From NCBI GenBank assembly GCA_929200255.1, contig CAKMYZ010000013.1:49989-113988 (forward strand): DNA of 64,000 bases, given 5' to 3'. The DNA comes from an uncultured Alphaproteobacteria bacterium. Lineage in GTDB: Bacteria > Pseudomonadota > Alphaproteobacteria > Rhodobacterales > Rhodobacteraceae. Below the pieces are notes generated by a model. That model was given only the letters and a program-made list of their open reading frames with translations. It made no database searches and was not told where the DNA came from. Shown here in pieces: positions 52,202 to 59,826 of the stretch (positions within the stretch are counted from its first letter, which is position 1; every line of letters begins with the position of its first letter). The position numbers and the translations under genes are program-made.

Positions 52202-52689
52202 AAATTTACGGCATTGTTGGCTACAAGAACGCAGGCAAGACCGGGCTGATGGAGCGGCTGGTGACCGAAATCACAGGGCGCGGGTTCACTGTCTCGACCC
52301 TTAAACACGCGCACCATAGCTTTGACGTGGACCACCCCGGCAAGGACAGCTATCGGCACCGCGCGGCAGGGGCGCATCAGGTGCTGCTGTCATCGCGGGC
52401 ACGCTGGGCGCTGATGACCGAAATACGCGGGAAAGATGAGCCGCCTCTGACCGCACTTCTGCAGCGGCTCGATCCCGTCGATCTGGTGCTGGTGGAAGGC
52501 TACAAGCGCGATGCCCACCCGAAAATCGAAGCGTTCAGAGAGGAGCCGGGCAACCCGCTGATCGCCACGGACGATACAACCATCGGGGCCGTCGCAAGTG
52601 ATACAGCGCTGACCCTTGATCGCCCTGTCTTTGACCTCAACAACACCGCTGCCATTGCTGATTTCATTCTGACCGAGGTGGGTCTATGA
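52198..52689 (+). CDS. mobB: Molybdopterin-guanine dinucleotide biosynthesis protein B
   Basis: MobB is a GTP-binding partner of MobA that improves MGD formation. The 163-residue protein has a P-loop IVGYKNAGKTGLMERLV, FTVSTLKHAHHSFDVDHPGKDSYRHRAAGA and VDLVLVEGYKRDAHPKIEA, all typical. It overlaps mobA and the moeA fusion by four bases each, so all are probably co-translated. Confidence 0.94.
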   Translation: MKIYGIVGYKNAGKTGLMERLVTEITGRGFTVSTLKHAHHSFDVDHPGKDSYRHRAAGAHQVLLSSRARWALMTEIRGKDEPPLTALLQRLDPVDLVLVEGYKRDAHPKIEAFREEPGNPLIATDDTTIGAVASDTALTLDRPVFDLNNTAAIADFILTEVGL

Positions 52690-54776
52690 GGTTCGACACG
52701 GTCCTGATGGTGGATTGGTCCGGTGGCAATGACCGGGGCGCCAAACCCGTCAAAGACGCGATCTGGGTGTGCCGCGCCACCGGCGGCGTTGCGGAAAAAC
52801 CCGTCTATCTGCGCAACAGGCAGGTTGCCGAAGACTGGATCGTTCAAACCTTGTCAAAGCTACAAGCCCAAGGGCAGCGCGTTCTTGTCGGTTTCGATCT
52901 TTGTTTTGCCTATCCGACAGGATTTGCGACGCAGTTGATCGGGTCCGAAGACACGCTTGCGCTTTGGGATTGGTTTGCGGCCCGGGTCACCGACAGCCCG
53001 CAAAGCAACAATCGCTTTGATCTGGCTGGGGAAATCAACGCGCAGTTTCCAGGCGTTGGCCCGTTCTGGTTCAACGGGCTACAGCGCGATATCACCCACC
53101 TGCCGCGCAAAGGCACCGACCGCAAAGACCACGGCTTGCCGGAAAAGCGCGCCGCCGACATCGCCATCCCCGGCAGCTTTTCGCCCTGGCAACTTGCTGG
53201 TGCCGGGGCGGTGGGTGGGCAGGTCATTATGGGGCTGCCAATGCTCGCACGCCTGCGGCAACGGTTTGCCGGGTCGTTGAAGGTCTGGCCCTTTGAGGCA
53301 CCTGATGCGCAAATCGTTCTGGCAGAGACCTATTTCTCCACCTTGCCCGACCTCGTCACCGCTGACGCGCACCCGATCCGCGACGCCGCACAAGTGGCTG
53401 TCTATGCCCGCGCGTTTTCAAACATGGCCCCGGATGTGTTGGCAGATATGATGGACGTCAGGCCCGCTCCCGAAGGCTGGGTGCTGGGTGCGGGACAGGT
53501 TGACACGCTGCACGCTGCTCTGGCCCCTGCCCCGCCGCCGTTGCGTAACGACTGTTTTGCCATGCCACAAGGCGCGCATTGGACGCCGGTGGATGCGGCA
53601 CTGGCGCATCTGAAATCGCATCTGCGTTGCGTCACAGGCACGCAAGACTGCGCCATTGGCGAAGCGGCGGGGCGGTTTCTGGCACAGGATGCTGTAGCCC
53701 AGCGCGCGCATCCGCCCGCCCCCAATTCTGCGGTTGATGGGTACGGGTTTGCCGGACCGGCAGCAGAAGGCCTGAACCGCTATTCCCTGATGGCAGACCG
53801 ATCCGCAGCGGGCGCTCCATTCGGTGGGGCTGTGCGAAAAGGCCATGCAATTCGCATCCTGACCGGGGCCAATTTGCCCAAGGGTGTTAATACCGTCGTT
53901 CTGCAGGAGGACGTGCAGGCGGACGCGGAGGCTATCAGCTTCTACGGCCCGCTTAAAAAGGGCGCAAACGCGCGCGACGCAGGCGAAGATATGCAAGCGG
54001 GACAGGTTATCCTGACCGCAGGGCGCAAGATCACGCCCGCAGATGTTGGTATGTTGGCCGCAGCCGGGATTGGCAGGGTTACGGTGCGCAACAGGTTGCG
54101 GGTTGGGGTGCTTTCGACAGGTGATGAGCTGCGCGATCCCGGCGACACCGCCAGTGACGGCGACATCTACGATGCAAACCGACCGATGCTTGCGGCCCTC
54201 TTTGATCAATCTGGGTACCACATCATCGATCTGGGGCGCGCGCCCGACGATCGCACCGTGCTGCGCGACATGCTGGACCATGCAGCCACACGCTGCGACG
54301 TGATCATCACTTCCGGCGGCGCCTCTGCCGGGGATGAAGACCATATGTCGGCGCTGCTGGAAAACACCGGCTCGTTGGCGCTCTGGCGGATCGCGATGAA
54401 GCCGGGGCGGCCGCTGGCGATGGGGCTATGGGAGGGCACACCGGTCTTTGGGCTGCCGGGCAATCCGGTGGCTGCCATGGTCTGCGCACTGATCTTCGCC
54501 AGCCCGGCATTGCGGGTGATGGCGGGCGGCGGTTGGTCCGCACCCCAGCGCAATATGCTGCCTGCTGCGTTTACAAAGTCCAAGAAAGACGGCAGACGCG
54601 AATATCTGCGCGCGCGGATTACAGATGGCAGGGTGGAAGTCTTCCCCTCCGAAGGGTCTGGTCGGATATCGGGCCTCAGCTGGGCCACAGGCCTGGTAGA
54701 GCTGAGCGATCCTGCCCAGACAATCCATGAAGGGGACCTTGTCCCATTCCTGCCCTTCAAGAGTTTTGATACATGA
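52686..54776 (+). CDS. Fusion: unknown N-terminal domain plus MoeA molybdotransferase
   Basis: MoeA inserts molybdenum into adenylylated molybdopterin. The C-terminal part, from about residue 290, is a complete MoeA: NSAVDGYGF, RILTGANLPKGVNTVVLQED, STGDEL, SGGASAGDEDH, MKPGRPLAMG and GLPGNPVAAMVC. The first 285 residues are unlike MoeA. They begin VLMVDWSGGNDRG, contain VLVGFDLCFAYPTGFA and PEKRAADIAIPGSFSPWQLAG, and look like a DUF429-like or RNase-H-fold domain. I cannot assign that part. The whole is 696 residues, against about 400 for MoeA alone. It overlaps mobB and the following GNAT gene by four bases. Confidence 0.88.
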   Translation: MRFDTVLMVDWSGGNDRGAKPVKDAIWVCRATGGVAEKPVYLRNRQVAEDWIVQTLSKLQAQGQRVLVGFDLCFAYPTGFATQLIGSEDTLALWDWFAARVTDSPQSNNRFDLAGEINAQFPGVGPFWFNGLQRDITHLPRKGTDRKDHGLPEKRAADIAIPGSFSPWQLAGAGAVGGQVIMGLPMLARLRQRFAGSLKVWPFEAPDAQIVLAETYFSTLPDLVTADAHPIRDAAQVAVYARAFSNMAPDVLADMMDVRPAPEGWVLGAGQVDTLHAALAPAPPPLRNDCFAMPQGAHWTPVDAALAHLKSHLRCVTGTQDCAIGEAAGRFLAQDAVAQRAHPPAPNSAVDGYGFAGPAAEGLNRYSLMADRSAAGAPFGGAVRKGHAIRILTGANLPKGVNTVVLQEDVQADAEAISFYGPLKKGANARDAGEDMQAGQVILTAGRKITPADVGMLAAAGIGRVTVRNRLRVGVLSTGDELRDPGDTASDGDIYDANRPMLAALFDQSGYHIIDLGRAPDDRTVLRDMLDHAATRCDVIITSGGASAGDEDHMSALLENTGSLALWRIAMKPGRPLAMGLWEGTPVFGLPGNPVAAMVCALIFASPALRVMAGGGWSAPQRNMLPAAFTKSKKDGRREYLRARITDGRVEVFPSEGSGRISGLSWATGLVELSDPAQTIHEGDLVPFLPFKSFDT

Positions 54777-55408
54777 AGATCACTGTCGGCATGCAGGACA
54801 AAGACCATGATGAGGTCGCAGCACTCTATTGGGAGGCTTTCGGCAAAAAGCTCGGCTTTGTGCTGGGCCCTAAATATCAGGCGTTGCGGTTCATTCGGTC
54901 GGTGCTGCGATCAGACCATGGGATATGCGCACATGATGCGGACGGGCGGCTTTTGGGCATTGCGGGGTTCAAGACCATGCACGGGGCGCTGGTAGGCGGC
55001 ACTTTCACCGATCTGCGCCGGGTTTACGGCTGGGTAGGGGCCAGCATCCGCATTCTGCTTTTGGCATCATTGGAAAGGGACACCGAAAACGAACGGTTCC
55101 TGATGGACGGGCTTTTTGTAGCGCCCGAAGCGCGGGGCAAAGGTGTGGGCACCGCCCTTCTTGAGGCGGTCAGCGCAGAGGCAAAGCGGCGTGGATATGA
55201 TGCGGTGCGGCTGGACGTCATTGACACCAACCCACGCGCCAAGTCGTTGTATCTGCGAGAAGGGTTCAAAGAAGTTCATACGCAATCCATCGGCTGGCTG
55301 CGCGTTTTCTTTGGGTTCCGGTCGGCCACGACAATGGTGCGAAGCGTCTACCCTGAACCAATCAGCGCACCGGCGGCAAAGACCAAGGCGCCACCCAGAA
55401 CAACCTGA
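54773..55408 (+). CDS. GNAT-family N-acetyltransferase
   Basis: The 211-residue protein has the GNAT acetyl-CoA loop LFVAPEARGKGVGTALLEAVSAEAKRRGYDAVRLDVID and the following NPRAKSLYLREGFKEV. A hydrophobic patch follows the N-terminal domain (ASIRILLLASLERD). It is the last gene of the molybdenum operon, overlapping the moeA fusion by four bases. Its end overlaps the 3' end of the convergent mbfA gene by 61 bases. The substrate is unknown. Confidence 0.85.
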   Translation: MKITVGMQDKDHDEVAALYWEAFGKKLGFVLGPKYQALRFIRSVLRSDHGICAHDADGRLLGIAGFKTMHGALVGGTFTDLRRVYGWVGASIRILLLASLERDTENERFLMDGLFVAPEARGKGVGTALLEAVSAEAKRRGYDAVRLDVIDTNPRAKSLYLREGFKEVHTQSIGWLRVFFGFRSATTMVRSVYPEPISAPAAKTKAPPRTT

Positions 55409-56325
55409 AAGATCGCTTTGGCAAACGGCGTGTCCATATAGCGGTTCTGAATCCAGGCAATCGCCCAAAGCTCTACGAAGACGACGATCAAGGCAATGGT
55501 GGTGGCGGTCCAGAAATCCGTGATCAGATAGGGGAGCGCATGGCCCAGGCCGCCCACTGTCGTCATAATGCCCGAAGCAAAGCCCCGCTTATAGGGCGAA
55601 CCGCGTCCAGAGATCTGGCCGTCGTCTGATGCGGCCTCGGTGAAGCCCATCGAGATGCCCGCCCCGACAGAGGCCGCCAGACCGACAAGGAAGGTGGTCC
55701 AGGTGTCTTGTGTAGCAAAGGCCACCGCAAAGATCGGGGCCAAAGTTGAGACAGAGCCATCCATCAGCCCCGCCAAGCCTGGCTGCACCCAGGTCAGGAC
55801 AAACTGACGGTGGGCCGCAGTTTCCTCTTCGGATTTCTGGTCGCCGTCCAGATGTTCTTCGGCCAGGTCATTAGCCTTTTCTGTATGGCTGGCTTCTGCT
55901 GCTGCAAGATCCCCCAACAGCTTGCGCGTAGCCGCGTCGCTGGTGTGGGCAGCAGCCGCCAGATAGAACCGTTCGGCATCACGCTCCATCTGTGCGGCCT
56001 CATCGCGAACCCGATCCAACCCGAGGTTTTCAACCAACCAGACCGGACGGCGGGCATAGAAACCGGACACATGTTCACGACGGATCAACGGGATCACCTC
56101 ACCAAAGCGGTCGCGGTGCAGATCAATCAACCGGCGGCGGTGCTCGTCCTCCTCTACCGCCATCCCGTCGAACACGGCGGCAGATGCAGGATAATCCTCG
56201 CGCAGCAATTCAGCATAACTGCGGTAGATCCGTGCGTCATCCTCCTCTGAAGAAATAGCAAGGGCGAGGATTTCCTGCTCTGACAGGTCCTTGAAACGGC
56301 GACGATGGGCAAACCCGGGGATCAT
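55348..56325 (-). CDS. mbfA: Membrane-bound ferritin MbfA (ferritin-like/VIT1 iron exporter)
   Basis: MbfA couples a cytoplasmic ferritin-like domain to a VIT1-type membrane transporter and exports iron. The 325-residue protein shows the N-terminal helical domain (about 1-165) with EEDDARIYRSY, AVEEDEHRRRLIDLHRDRFG and AEASHTEKANDLAEEHL, whose glutamates and histidines are the di-iron ligands, and then five membrane helices with QPGLAGLMDGSVSTLAPIFA and GAGISMGFTEAASDDG. This is the Bradyrhizobium/Agrobacterium MbfA plan. AAGGAG precedes the ATG, and an iron-control palindrome lies just beyond it. Confidence 0.92.
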   Translation of the reverse strand: MIPGFAHRRRFKDLSEQEILALAISSEEDDARIYRSYAELLREDYPASAAVFDGMAVEEDEHRRRLIDLHRDRFGEVIPLIRREHVSGFYARRPVWLVENLGLDRVRDEAAQMERDAERFYLAAAAHTSDAATRKLLGDLAAAEASHTEKANDLAEEHLDGDQKSEEETAAHRQFVLTWVQPGLAGLMDGSVSTLAPIFAVAFATQDTWTTFLVGLAASVGAGISMGFTEAASDDGQISGRGSPYKRGFASGIMTTVGGLGHALPYLITDFWTATTIALIVVFVELWAIAWIQNRYMDTPFAKAIFQVVLGGALVFAAGALIGSG

Positions 56326-56338
56326 GAGAGCTCCTTCA

Positions 56339-56353
56339 TTAGAACCATTCTAA
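56339..56353. promoter_or_regulatory. Iron-control element (ICE/Irr-type operator) of mbfA
   Basis: TTAGAA-CCA-TTCTAA is a perfect palindrome of six-base arms around three bases, 14 bases upstream of the mbfA start codon. It matches the core TTTAGAANNNTTCTAAA of the Irr-bound iron-control element. Known mbfA genes are repressed by Irr when iron is low, so this site agrees with the product call. Confidence 0.8.
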
Positions 56354-56423
56354 GTTACCCTCTCACCAGAAAGTCACAAGAGGAAAAAGTAAACTGGATA
56401 GTTCGCTTTCCCTTGCAAACCTA

Positions 56424-56445
56424 AACTAAACCGTTTAGTTATACT
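56424..56445 (+). promoter_or_regulatory. 17-bp palindrome over a -10 element before the small secreted peptide
   Basis: AACTAAAC and GTTTAGTT form perfect eight-base arms around one C (56424-56440). The last base is shared with TATACT (56440-56445), a near-consensus -10 hexamer 29 bases before the peptide's start codon. A repressor bound here would cover the promoter. The word resembles TetR-family operators (AAACcGTTT core), but it differs from the palindrome before the TetR gene. Confidence 0.6.
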
Positions 56446-56473
56446 CCTAGGGGGAACAACAACAAAGAGAAAC

Positions 56474-56665
56474 ATGATGACACGTTCTTTTCTTGCCACT
56501 GCCGTCGTCGCTTTTGTGAGCGCCGCCGCCCCCGCTTCCGCATTGTCGTTCATAGTCAGCTTTCCGACACTGACTTACCCTCCTGTCTCGTCTCCGGATG
56601 TGAGCCAAGGTTGCGCTGATCTGACGACAATTTCCGGCGAAACTTGCACAACCACGTCCGAGTAG
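56474..56665 (+). CDS. Small secreted peptide with two cysteines
   Basis: The 63-residue product has a signal peptide (about residues 1-23, ending ASA) and a mature part of roughly 40 residues rich in S, T and P with two cysteines in QGCADLTTISGETCTTTSE. It is not like any family I recognise. Its own promoter region contains a perfect palindrome, and a 12-bp hairpin follows six bases after the stop. It sits between mbfA (divergent) and the TetR regulator (same direction). AAAGAGAAAC precedes the tandem ATG starts at 56474 and 56477. Confidence 0.6.
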   Translation: MMTRSFLATAVVAFVSAAAPASALSFIVSFPTLTYPPVSSPDVSQGCADLTTISGETCTTTSE

Positions 56666-56670
56666 CGCCC

Positions 56671-56707
56671 CGGCGATGGGGTCCTCATCCCCCTGACCCC
56701 ATCGCCG
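56671..56707 (+). terminator. 12-bp perfect hairpin after the secreted-peptide gene
   Basis: CGGCGATGGGGT pairs perfectly with ACCCCATCGCCG around a 13-base loop, six bases after the stop codon. There is no T-run after the stem, so it is a terminator-like or RNA-stabilising structure rather than a classic intrinsic terminator. Confidence 0.6.
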
Positions 56708-56715
56708 CAATACCC

Positions 56716-56745
56716 TTGCCGGAAATAAACTGATCAGTTTATGAT
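56716..56745 (+). promoter_or_regulatory. Promoter with 18-bp perfect palindrome before the TetR gene
   Basis: TTGCCG (56716-56721) and TATGAT (56740-56745) are 18 bases apart and make a good sigma-70 type promoter. The spacer carries ATAAACTGATCAGTTTAT (56725-56742), a perfect 18-bp palindrome. A ribosome site GGGAGG lies at 56759-56764. This is the layout expected for a TetR regulator repressing itself. Confidence 0.72.
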
Positions 56746-56770
56746 GGGCAGGCATTGAGGGAGGAACGTG

Positions 56771-57388
56771 ATGCCCGATGGCACAATAGAACCCAAAAAA
56801 GGACGGAAGTTTGATCAGGTGCTGGAAGGCGCCCGACAGGTGTTCCTGTCTGACGGGTTTGAAGGGGCATCGGTGGATGACATCGCCAAGGCCGCTGGTG
56901 TATCCAAGGCCACGCTTTACAGCTATTTTCCCGACAAGCGATTTTTGTTCATGCAAGTGGCCAAGACCGAATGCGCACGCCAGGCCGACCATGCGATTGA
57001 GACGATTGACATGAACGCGCCGGTTCAGAAGGTTCTATGCGACATTGCGATGGAGATCGTCGATTTCATCACCTCGCAATTTGGCAAACGCATTTTTCGC
57101 ATCTGTGTGGGTGAAAGTGATCGGTTCCCCGAATTGGGGCGTGAGTTCTACGAAAGCGGCCCCCGGTTGATCCGCAATCGGTTGGCCGAGTTTTTTCGAG
57201 AAGCCGCTGAGCGAGGAGAGTTAGAAATCACCGATTTCAACCTCGCTGCAGAGCAGTTCCACGAGCTGTGCAAAGCGGACCTGTTCCCGCGCATGGTTTT
57301 CAACATGACCGAAGACTTTACCCGCGAAGAAAAAATGCGTGTGGTCAACGGCGCGGTGGAAATGTTCATGGCGCGGTATGGGGTTTAG
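56771..57388 (+). CDS. TetR-family transcriptional regulator
   Basis: The 205-residue protein has the TetR N-terminal helix-turn-helix: VFLSDGFEGASVDDIAKAAGVSKATLYSYFPDKRFLF. A helical ligand-binding domain follows, close to the TetR_C_7/AefR-like group. The ATG at 56771 follows GGGAGG; a GTG three bases earlier is also in frame. An 18-bp palindrome in its promoter spacer argues for autorepression. The ligand and targets are unknown; the secreted-peptide gene just upstream is a candidate target. Confidence 0.88.
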   Translation: MPDGTIEPKKGRKFDQVLEGARQVFLSDGFEGASVDDIAKAAGVSKATLYSYFPDKRFLFMQVAKTECARQADHAIETIDMNAPVQKVLCDIAMEIVDFITSQFGKRIFRICVGESDRFPELGREFYESGPRLIRNRLAEFFREAAERGELEITDFNLAAEQFHELCKADLFPRMVFNMTEDFTREEKMRVVNGAVEMFMARYGV

Positions 57389-57617
57389 GCGGCGGATACG
57401 AACGCATCCGATCAGGCCGTACCGGATATTCCACATGCATCCGCTTTGCGATGGGATACGGCATGACGAGGTTTGCAATCTCTTTGACGGCGCACTGCAC
57501 CAAGCCGCTCCTGACGCGAAAGTCAAAGATCGGATCAAAGTGATCCACATCACCTTCTAAGAAGTCATATCTTGGATTGCGATGCAGGTTTGCCCAAGCG
57601 GCCTCGACAATGTACAT
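57366..57617 (-). CDS. Doubtful 83-residue reading frame
   Basis: This frame fills the gap between the TetR gene and the formaldehyde dehydrogenase gene on the minus strand. It reads DVDHFDPIFDFRVRSGLVQCAVKEIANLVMPYPIAKRM in its middle, plausible protein-like sequence, but it has no ribosome site, overlaps the TetR end by 23 bases and matches nothing I know. It may be a remnant of a larger gene or chance. Apart from this frame and the hairpin at 57640-57666, the 290-base gap holds nothing I can support. Confidence 0.25.
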   Translation of the reverse strand: MYIVEAAWANLHRNPRYDFLEGDVDHFDPIFDFRVRSGLVQCAVKEIANLVMPYPIAKRMHVEYPVRPDRMRSYPPPKPHTAP

Positions 57618-57639
57618 ATAGTCGTGTCGTTCGTTCTCA

Positions 57640-57666
57640 TTGTTCGGATGAAAATCATCCGAACAA
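57640..57666. terminator. 12-bp perfect hairpin between two genes
   Basis: TTGTTCGGATGA and TCATCCGAACAA are perfect inverse complements around AAA. The stem lies 12 bases past the stop of the minus-strand dehydrogenase gene and probably marks its 3' end. There is no clear T-run after it in that direction. Confidence 0.6.
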
Positions 57667-57678
57667 CAACCATATCAT

Positions 57679-58791
57679 TCAAAACTCGACCACGGCCCGG
57701 ATTGATTCACCCGCGTGCATCAAGTCAAAACCCTTGTTGATGTCATCAAGGCTCAACTTGTGGGTGATCATCGGGTCAATCTCGATCTTGCCCTGCATGT
57801 ACCAATCCACAATCTTCGGCACATCGGTGCGGCCAGAAGCCCCACCAAAGGCGGTGCCGCGCCAGCTGCGCCCGGTGACCAGTTGGAACGGCCGTGTTGA
57901 AATTTCGGCGCCAGCAGGGGCCACACCAATGATGATACTCTCACCCCAACCCTTATGGGCTGCCTCGAGTGCTGTGCGCATTACCTGGACGTTGCCGGTG
58001 GCATCAAAGGTATAGTCAGCACCGCCACCTGTCAGTTCGACCAGATGGGCAACCATATCACCCTCAACATCCTTGGGGTTCACGAAATCGGTCATGCCGA
58101 ACTTTGTCGCCATCTCAACCTTGCCGGGGTTCAGGTCGACGCCCACGATCTGATCAGCGCCGGCCATCCGTAACCCCTGAATGACATTCAGGCCAATACC
58201 GCCCAGACCAAAGACAATCGCGGTCGAACCAATCTCGACCTTGGCGGTGTTAATAACCGCACCAATGCCGGTGGTCACACCGCACCCAATATAGCAAATC
58301 TTGTCAAACGGCGCGTCCTCACGGACTTTGGCCAGGGCAATTTCTGGCAGCACGGTGTGATTGGCAAAGGTCGAACAGCCCATATAGTGCAGGATCGGCG
58401 TGCCATCGAGCATGGAAAAGCGGGACGTGCCATCCGGCATCACGCCCGCACCTTGGGTCGTACGGATTTTCTGGCAAAGGTTCGTCTTGGGGTTCAGGCA
58501 GTAGTCACACTCGCGGCATTCGGGCGTATATAGCGGGATAACATGATCACCGGGTTTCAGGCTGGTCACACCTTCGCCCACCTCAACGACAACGCCCGCA
58601 CCTTCATGGCCCAAAATTGCGGGGAACATACCTTCAGGGTCCGCACCCGACAGGGTGAATTCATCGGTGTGACAGATCCCGGTGGCCTTGATTTCCACGA
58701 GAACCTCACCGGCCTTAGGGCCCTCAAGGTTAACTTCCATCACCTCCAGCGGTTTGCCTGCTTCCAGTGCCACAGCTGCGCGTGTTCGCAT
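57679..58791 (-). CDS. S-(hydroxymethyl)glutathione dehydrogenase (class III alcohol dehydrogenase)
   Basis: The enzyme oxidises the glutathione adduct of formaldehyde with NAD. The 370-residue protein has catalytic zinc ligands C40 and H62/E63 ([15 protein letters not shown]), the structural zinc cysteines C92, C95, C98 and C106 in [16 protein letters not shown], and the Rossmann motif [20 protein letters not shown]. Class III features and length are clear. The ATG at 58791 has GGAGG seven bases upstream. In a bacterium using DMSP or methylamines this detoxifies formaldehyde; gshA in this window supplies the cofactor pathway. Confidence 0.95.
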   Translation of the reverse strand: MRTRAAVALEAGKPLEVMEVNLEGPKAGEVLVEIKATGICHTDEFTLSGADPEGMFPAILGHEGAGVVVEVGEGVTSLKPGDHVIPLYTPECRECDYCLNPKTNLCQKIRTTQGAGVMPDGTSRFSMLDGTPILHYMGCSTFANHTVLPEIALAKVREDAPFDKICYIGCGVTTGIGAVINTAKVEIGSTAIVFGLGGIGLNVIQGLRMAGADQIVGVDLNPGKVEMATKFGMTDFVNPKDVEGDMVAHLVELTGGGADYTFDATGNVQVMRTALEAAHKGWGESIIIGVAPAGAEISTRPFQLVTGRSWRGTAFGGASGRTDVPKIVDWYMQGKIEIDPMITHKLSLDDINKGFDLMHAGESIRAVVEF

Positions 58792-58890
58792 CGTTCGTCC
58801 TCCCATAACTCTTCATCGGACGATCAGACAACTGTCATAAGAATTCAAGCATGGACTTGCATAGAGCAATAAAGCAGGGACAATGACCGC

Positions 58891-59154
58891 ATGAAAAGAA
58901 TTATCACCCTTGTCGCTCTGGCCGGCTGCACTGTGCCGCCACCAGCCTTGCCCCCGCAACTGGAAGACACATGCGGGACCGCAGATTTCGCCGGGCTGAT
59001 CGGACAGGATGCCACGGCGCTGGAAACAACGCTGCATCTTGGCATGGTCCGTGTCATCCAGCCCGGAGATATGGTCACGCAGGATTTTCGGCCGTCACGC
59101 ATCAACTTTATGATCGACGCAAACGACATGATCCAAACGATCAACTGCGGCTGA
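58891..59154 (+). CDS. I78-like peptidase inhibitor lipoprotein
   Basis: The 87-residue protein has a short lipoprotein signal ending LVALAGC (C13) and a small domain with DTCGTADFAGLIGQDATAL and GDMVTQDFRPSRINFMIDANDMIQTINCG. That final block, with its two cysteines, is the pattern of I78 family peptidase inhibitors. It diverges from the formaldehyde dehydrogenase. The protease it might inhibit is unknown. Confidence 0.8.
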   Translation: MKRIITLVALAGCTVPPPALPPQLEDTCGTADFAGLIGQDATALETTLHLGMVRVIQPGDMVTQDFRPSRINFMIDANDMIQTINCG

Positions 59155-59164
59155 TTGCTATTTG

Positions 59165-59225
59165 GGGGAACGAAAGTTCCCCGATGTCACGAACTGGGTG
59201 GGGGCTATTGACCGCGACATCGGGG
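59165..59225 (+). other. Two mutually exclusive stem-loops after the I78-like gene
   Basis: GGGGAAC and GTTCCCC pair around a GAAA tetraloop (59165-59182). CCCCGATGTC (59179-59188) also pairs perfectly with GACATCGGGG (59216-59225). The two stems share the CCCC bases, so an RNA could switch between them. No T-run follows either. The rest of the roughly 215-base gap up to the DUF2794 gene shows no further feature. Confidence 0.45.
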
Positions 59226-59371
59226 TAGCATTTCGCTATATCCCGAATATTGCCATCAGTTGTGTTCCGAGTGGGCTGGCCCGGTGACGGGTTGTTGTTT
59301 ATTTTGTGTCGGAAATGGGGCGGCATAATCAGGACTCTTGATTTTACAGGGGTTTGGCGCAAGTCTTGGAT

Positions 59372-59707
59372 ATGACCATTCAACCCCCGTCACAATTTCC
59401 TGCACCCGAACAGGTGGCTTTTCACCGAACCGAACTTACTGTGATTCTCGGCCTCTATGGCCGGATGGTCGCGGCAGGCGAGTGGCGCGACTATGGGCTG
59501 TCGCATTTGCGTGACGTGGCCGTGTTTTCGGTCTTTCGGCGCACGGCAGAGCATCCCATGTACCGGATAGAAAAACGCCCCAAGTTGCGTCTGCGCCAGG
59601 GAGAATATGCCGTAATCGGAATGGACGGTCAGGTGTTAAAGCGCGGCCACGACTTGCGGCAAGTCCTGCGGGTGCTAGAGCGCAAACTGATCCGGGCAGT
59701 GGAATAA
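59372..59707 (+). CDS. DUF2794-family protein
   Basis: The 111-residue protein reads VAFHRTELTVILGLYGRMVAAGEWRDYGLSHLRDVAVFSVFRRTAEHPMYRIEKRPKLR, the DUF2794 signature, a conserved alphaproteobacterial family of unknown function. The ATG at 59372 gives the family length (MTIQPPSQFP); a TTG at 59354 would add six residues. A small hairpin follows the stop at 59717-59733. Confidence 0.85.
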   Translation: MTIQPPSQFPAPEQVAFHRTELTVILGLYGRMVAAGEWRDYGLSHLRDVAVFSVFRRTAEHPMYRIEKRPKLRLRQGEYAVIGMDGQVLKRGHDLRQVLRVLERKLIRAVE

Positions 59708-59716
59708 ATCTTATTC

Positions 59717-59733
59717 CCGACTAAAAAAGTCGG
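59717..59733 (+). terminator. Short hairpin after the DUF2794 gene
   Basis: CCGACT pairs with AGTCGG around five A residues, ten bases after the stop codon. The stem is short and the following TTGACTCTTTC is only partly T-rich, so termination is uncertain. TTGACT at 59735 could be the -35 of the following small-protein operon, though no good -10 is seen. Confidence 0.35.
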
Positions 59734-59826
59734 ATTGACTCTTTCAGATTAACGCGGCATGTTTCGCTTTGTATCCAGCCACCTTTGCCCAGCCAAAGGA
59801 AGCCCGATCATGTAGATGAAAGGACC

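Noticed and set aside
53418..54344. 308-residue frame opposite the MoeA fusion
   Set aside because: Antisense shadow of the MoeA motifs; no motif of its own.
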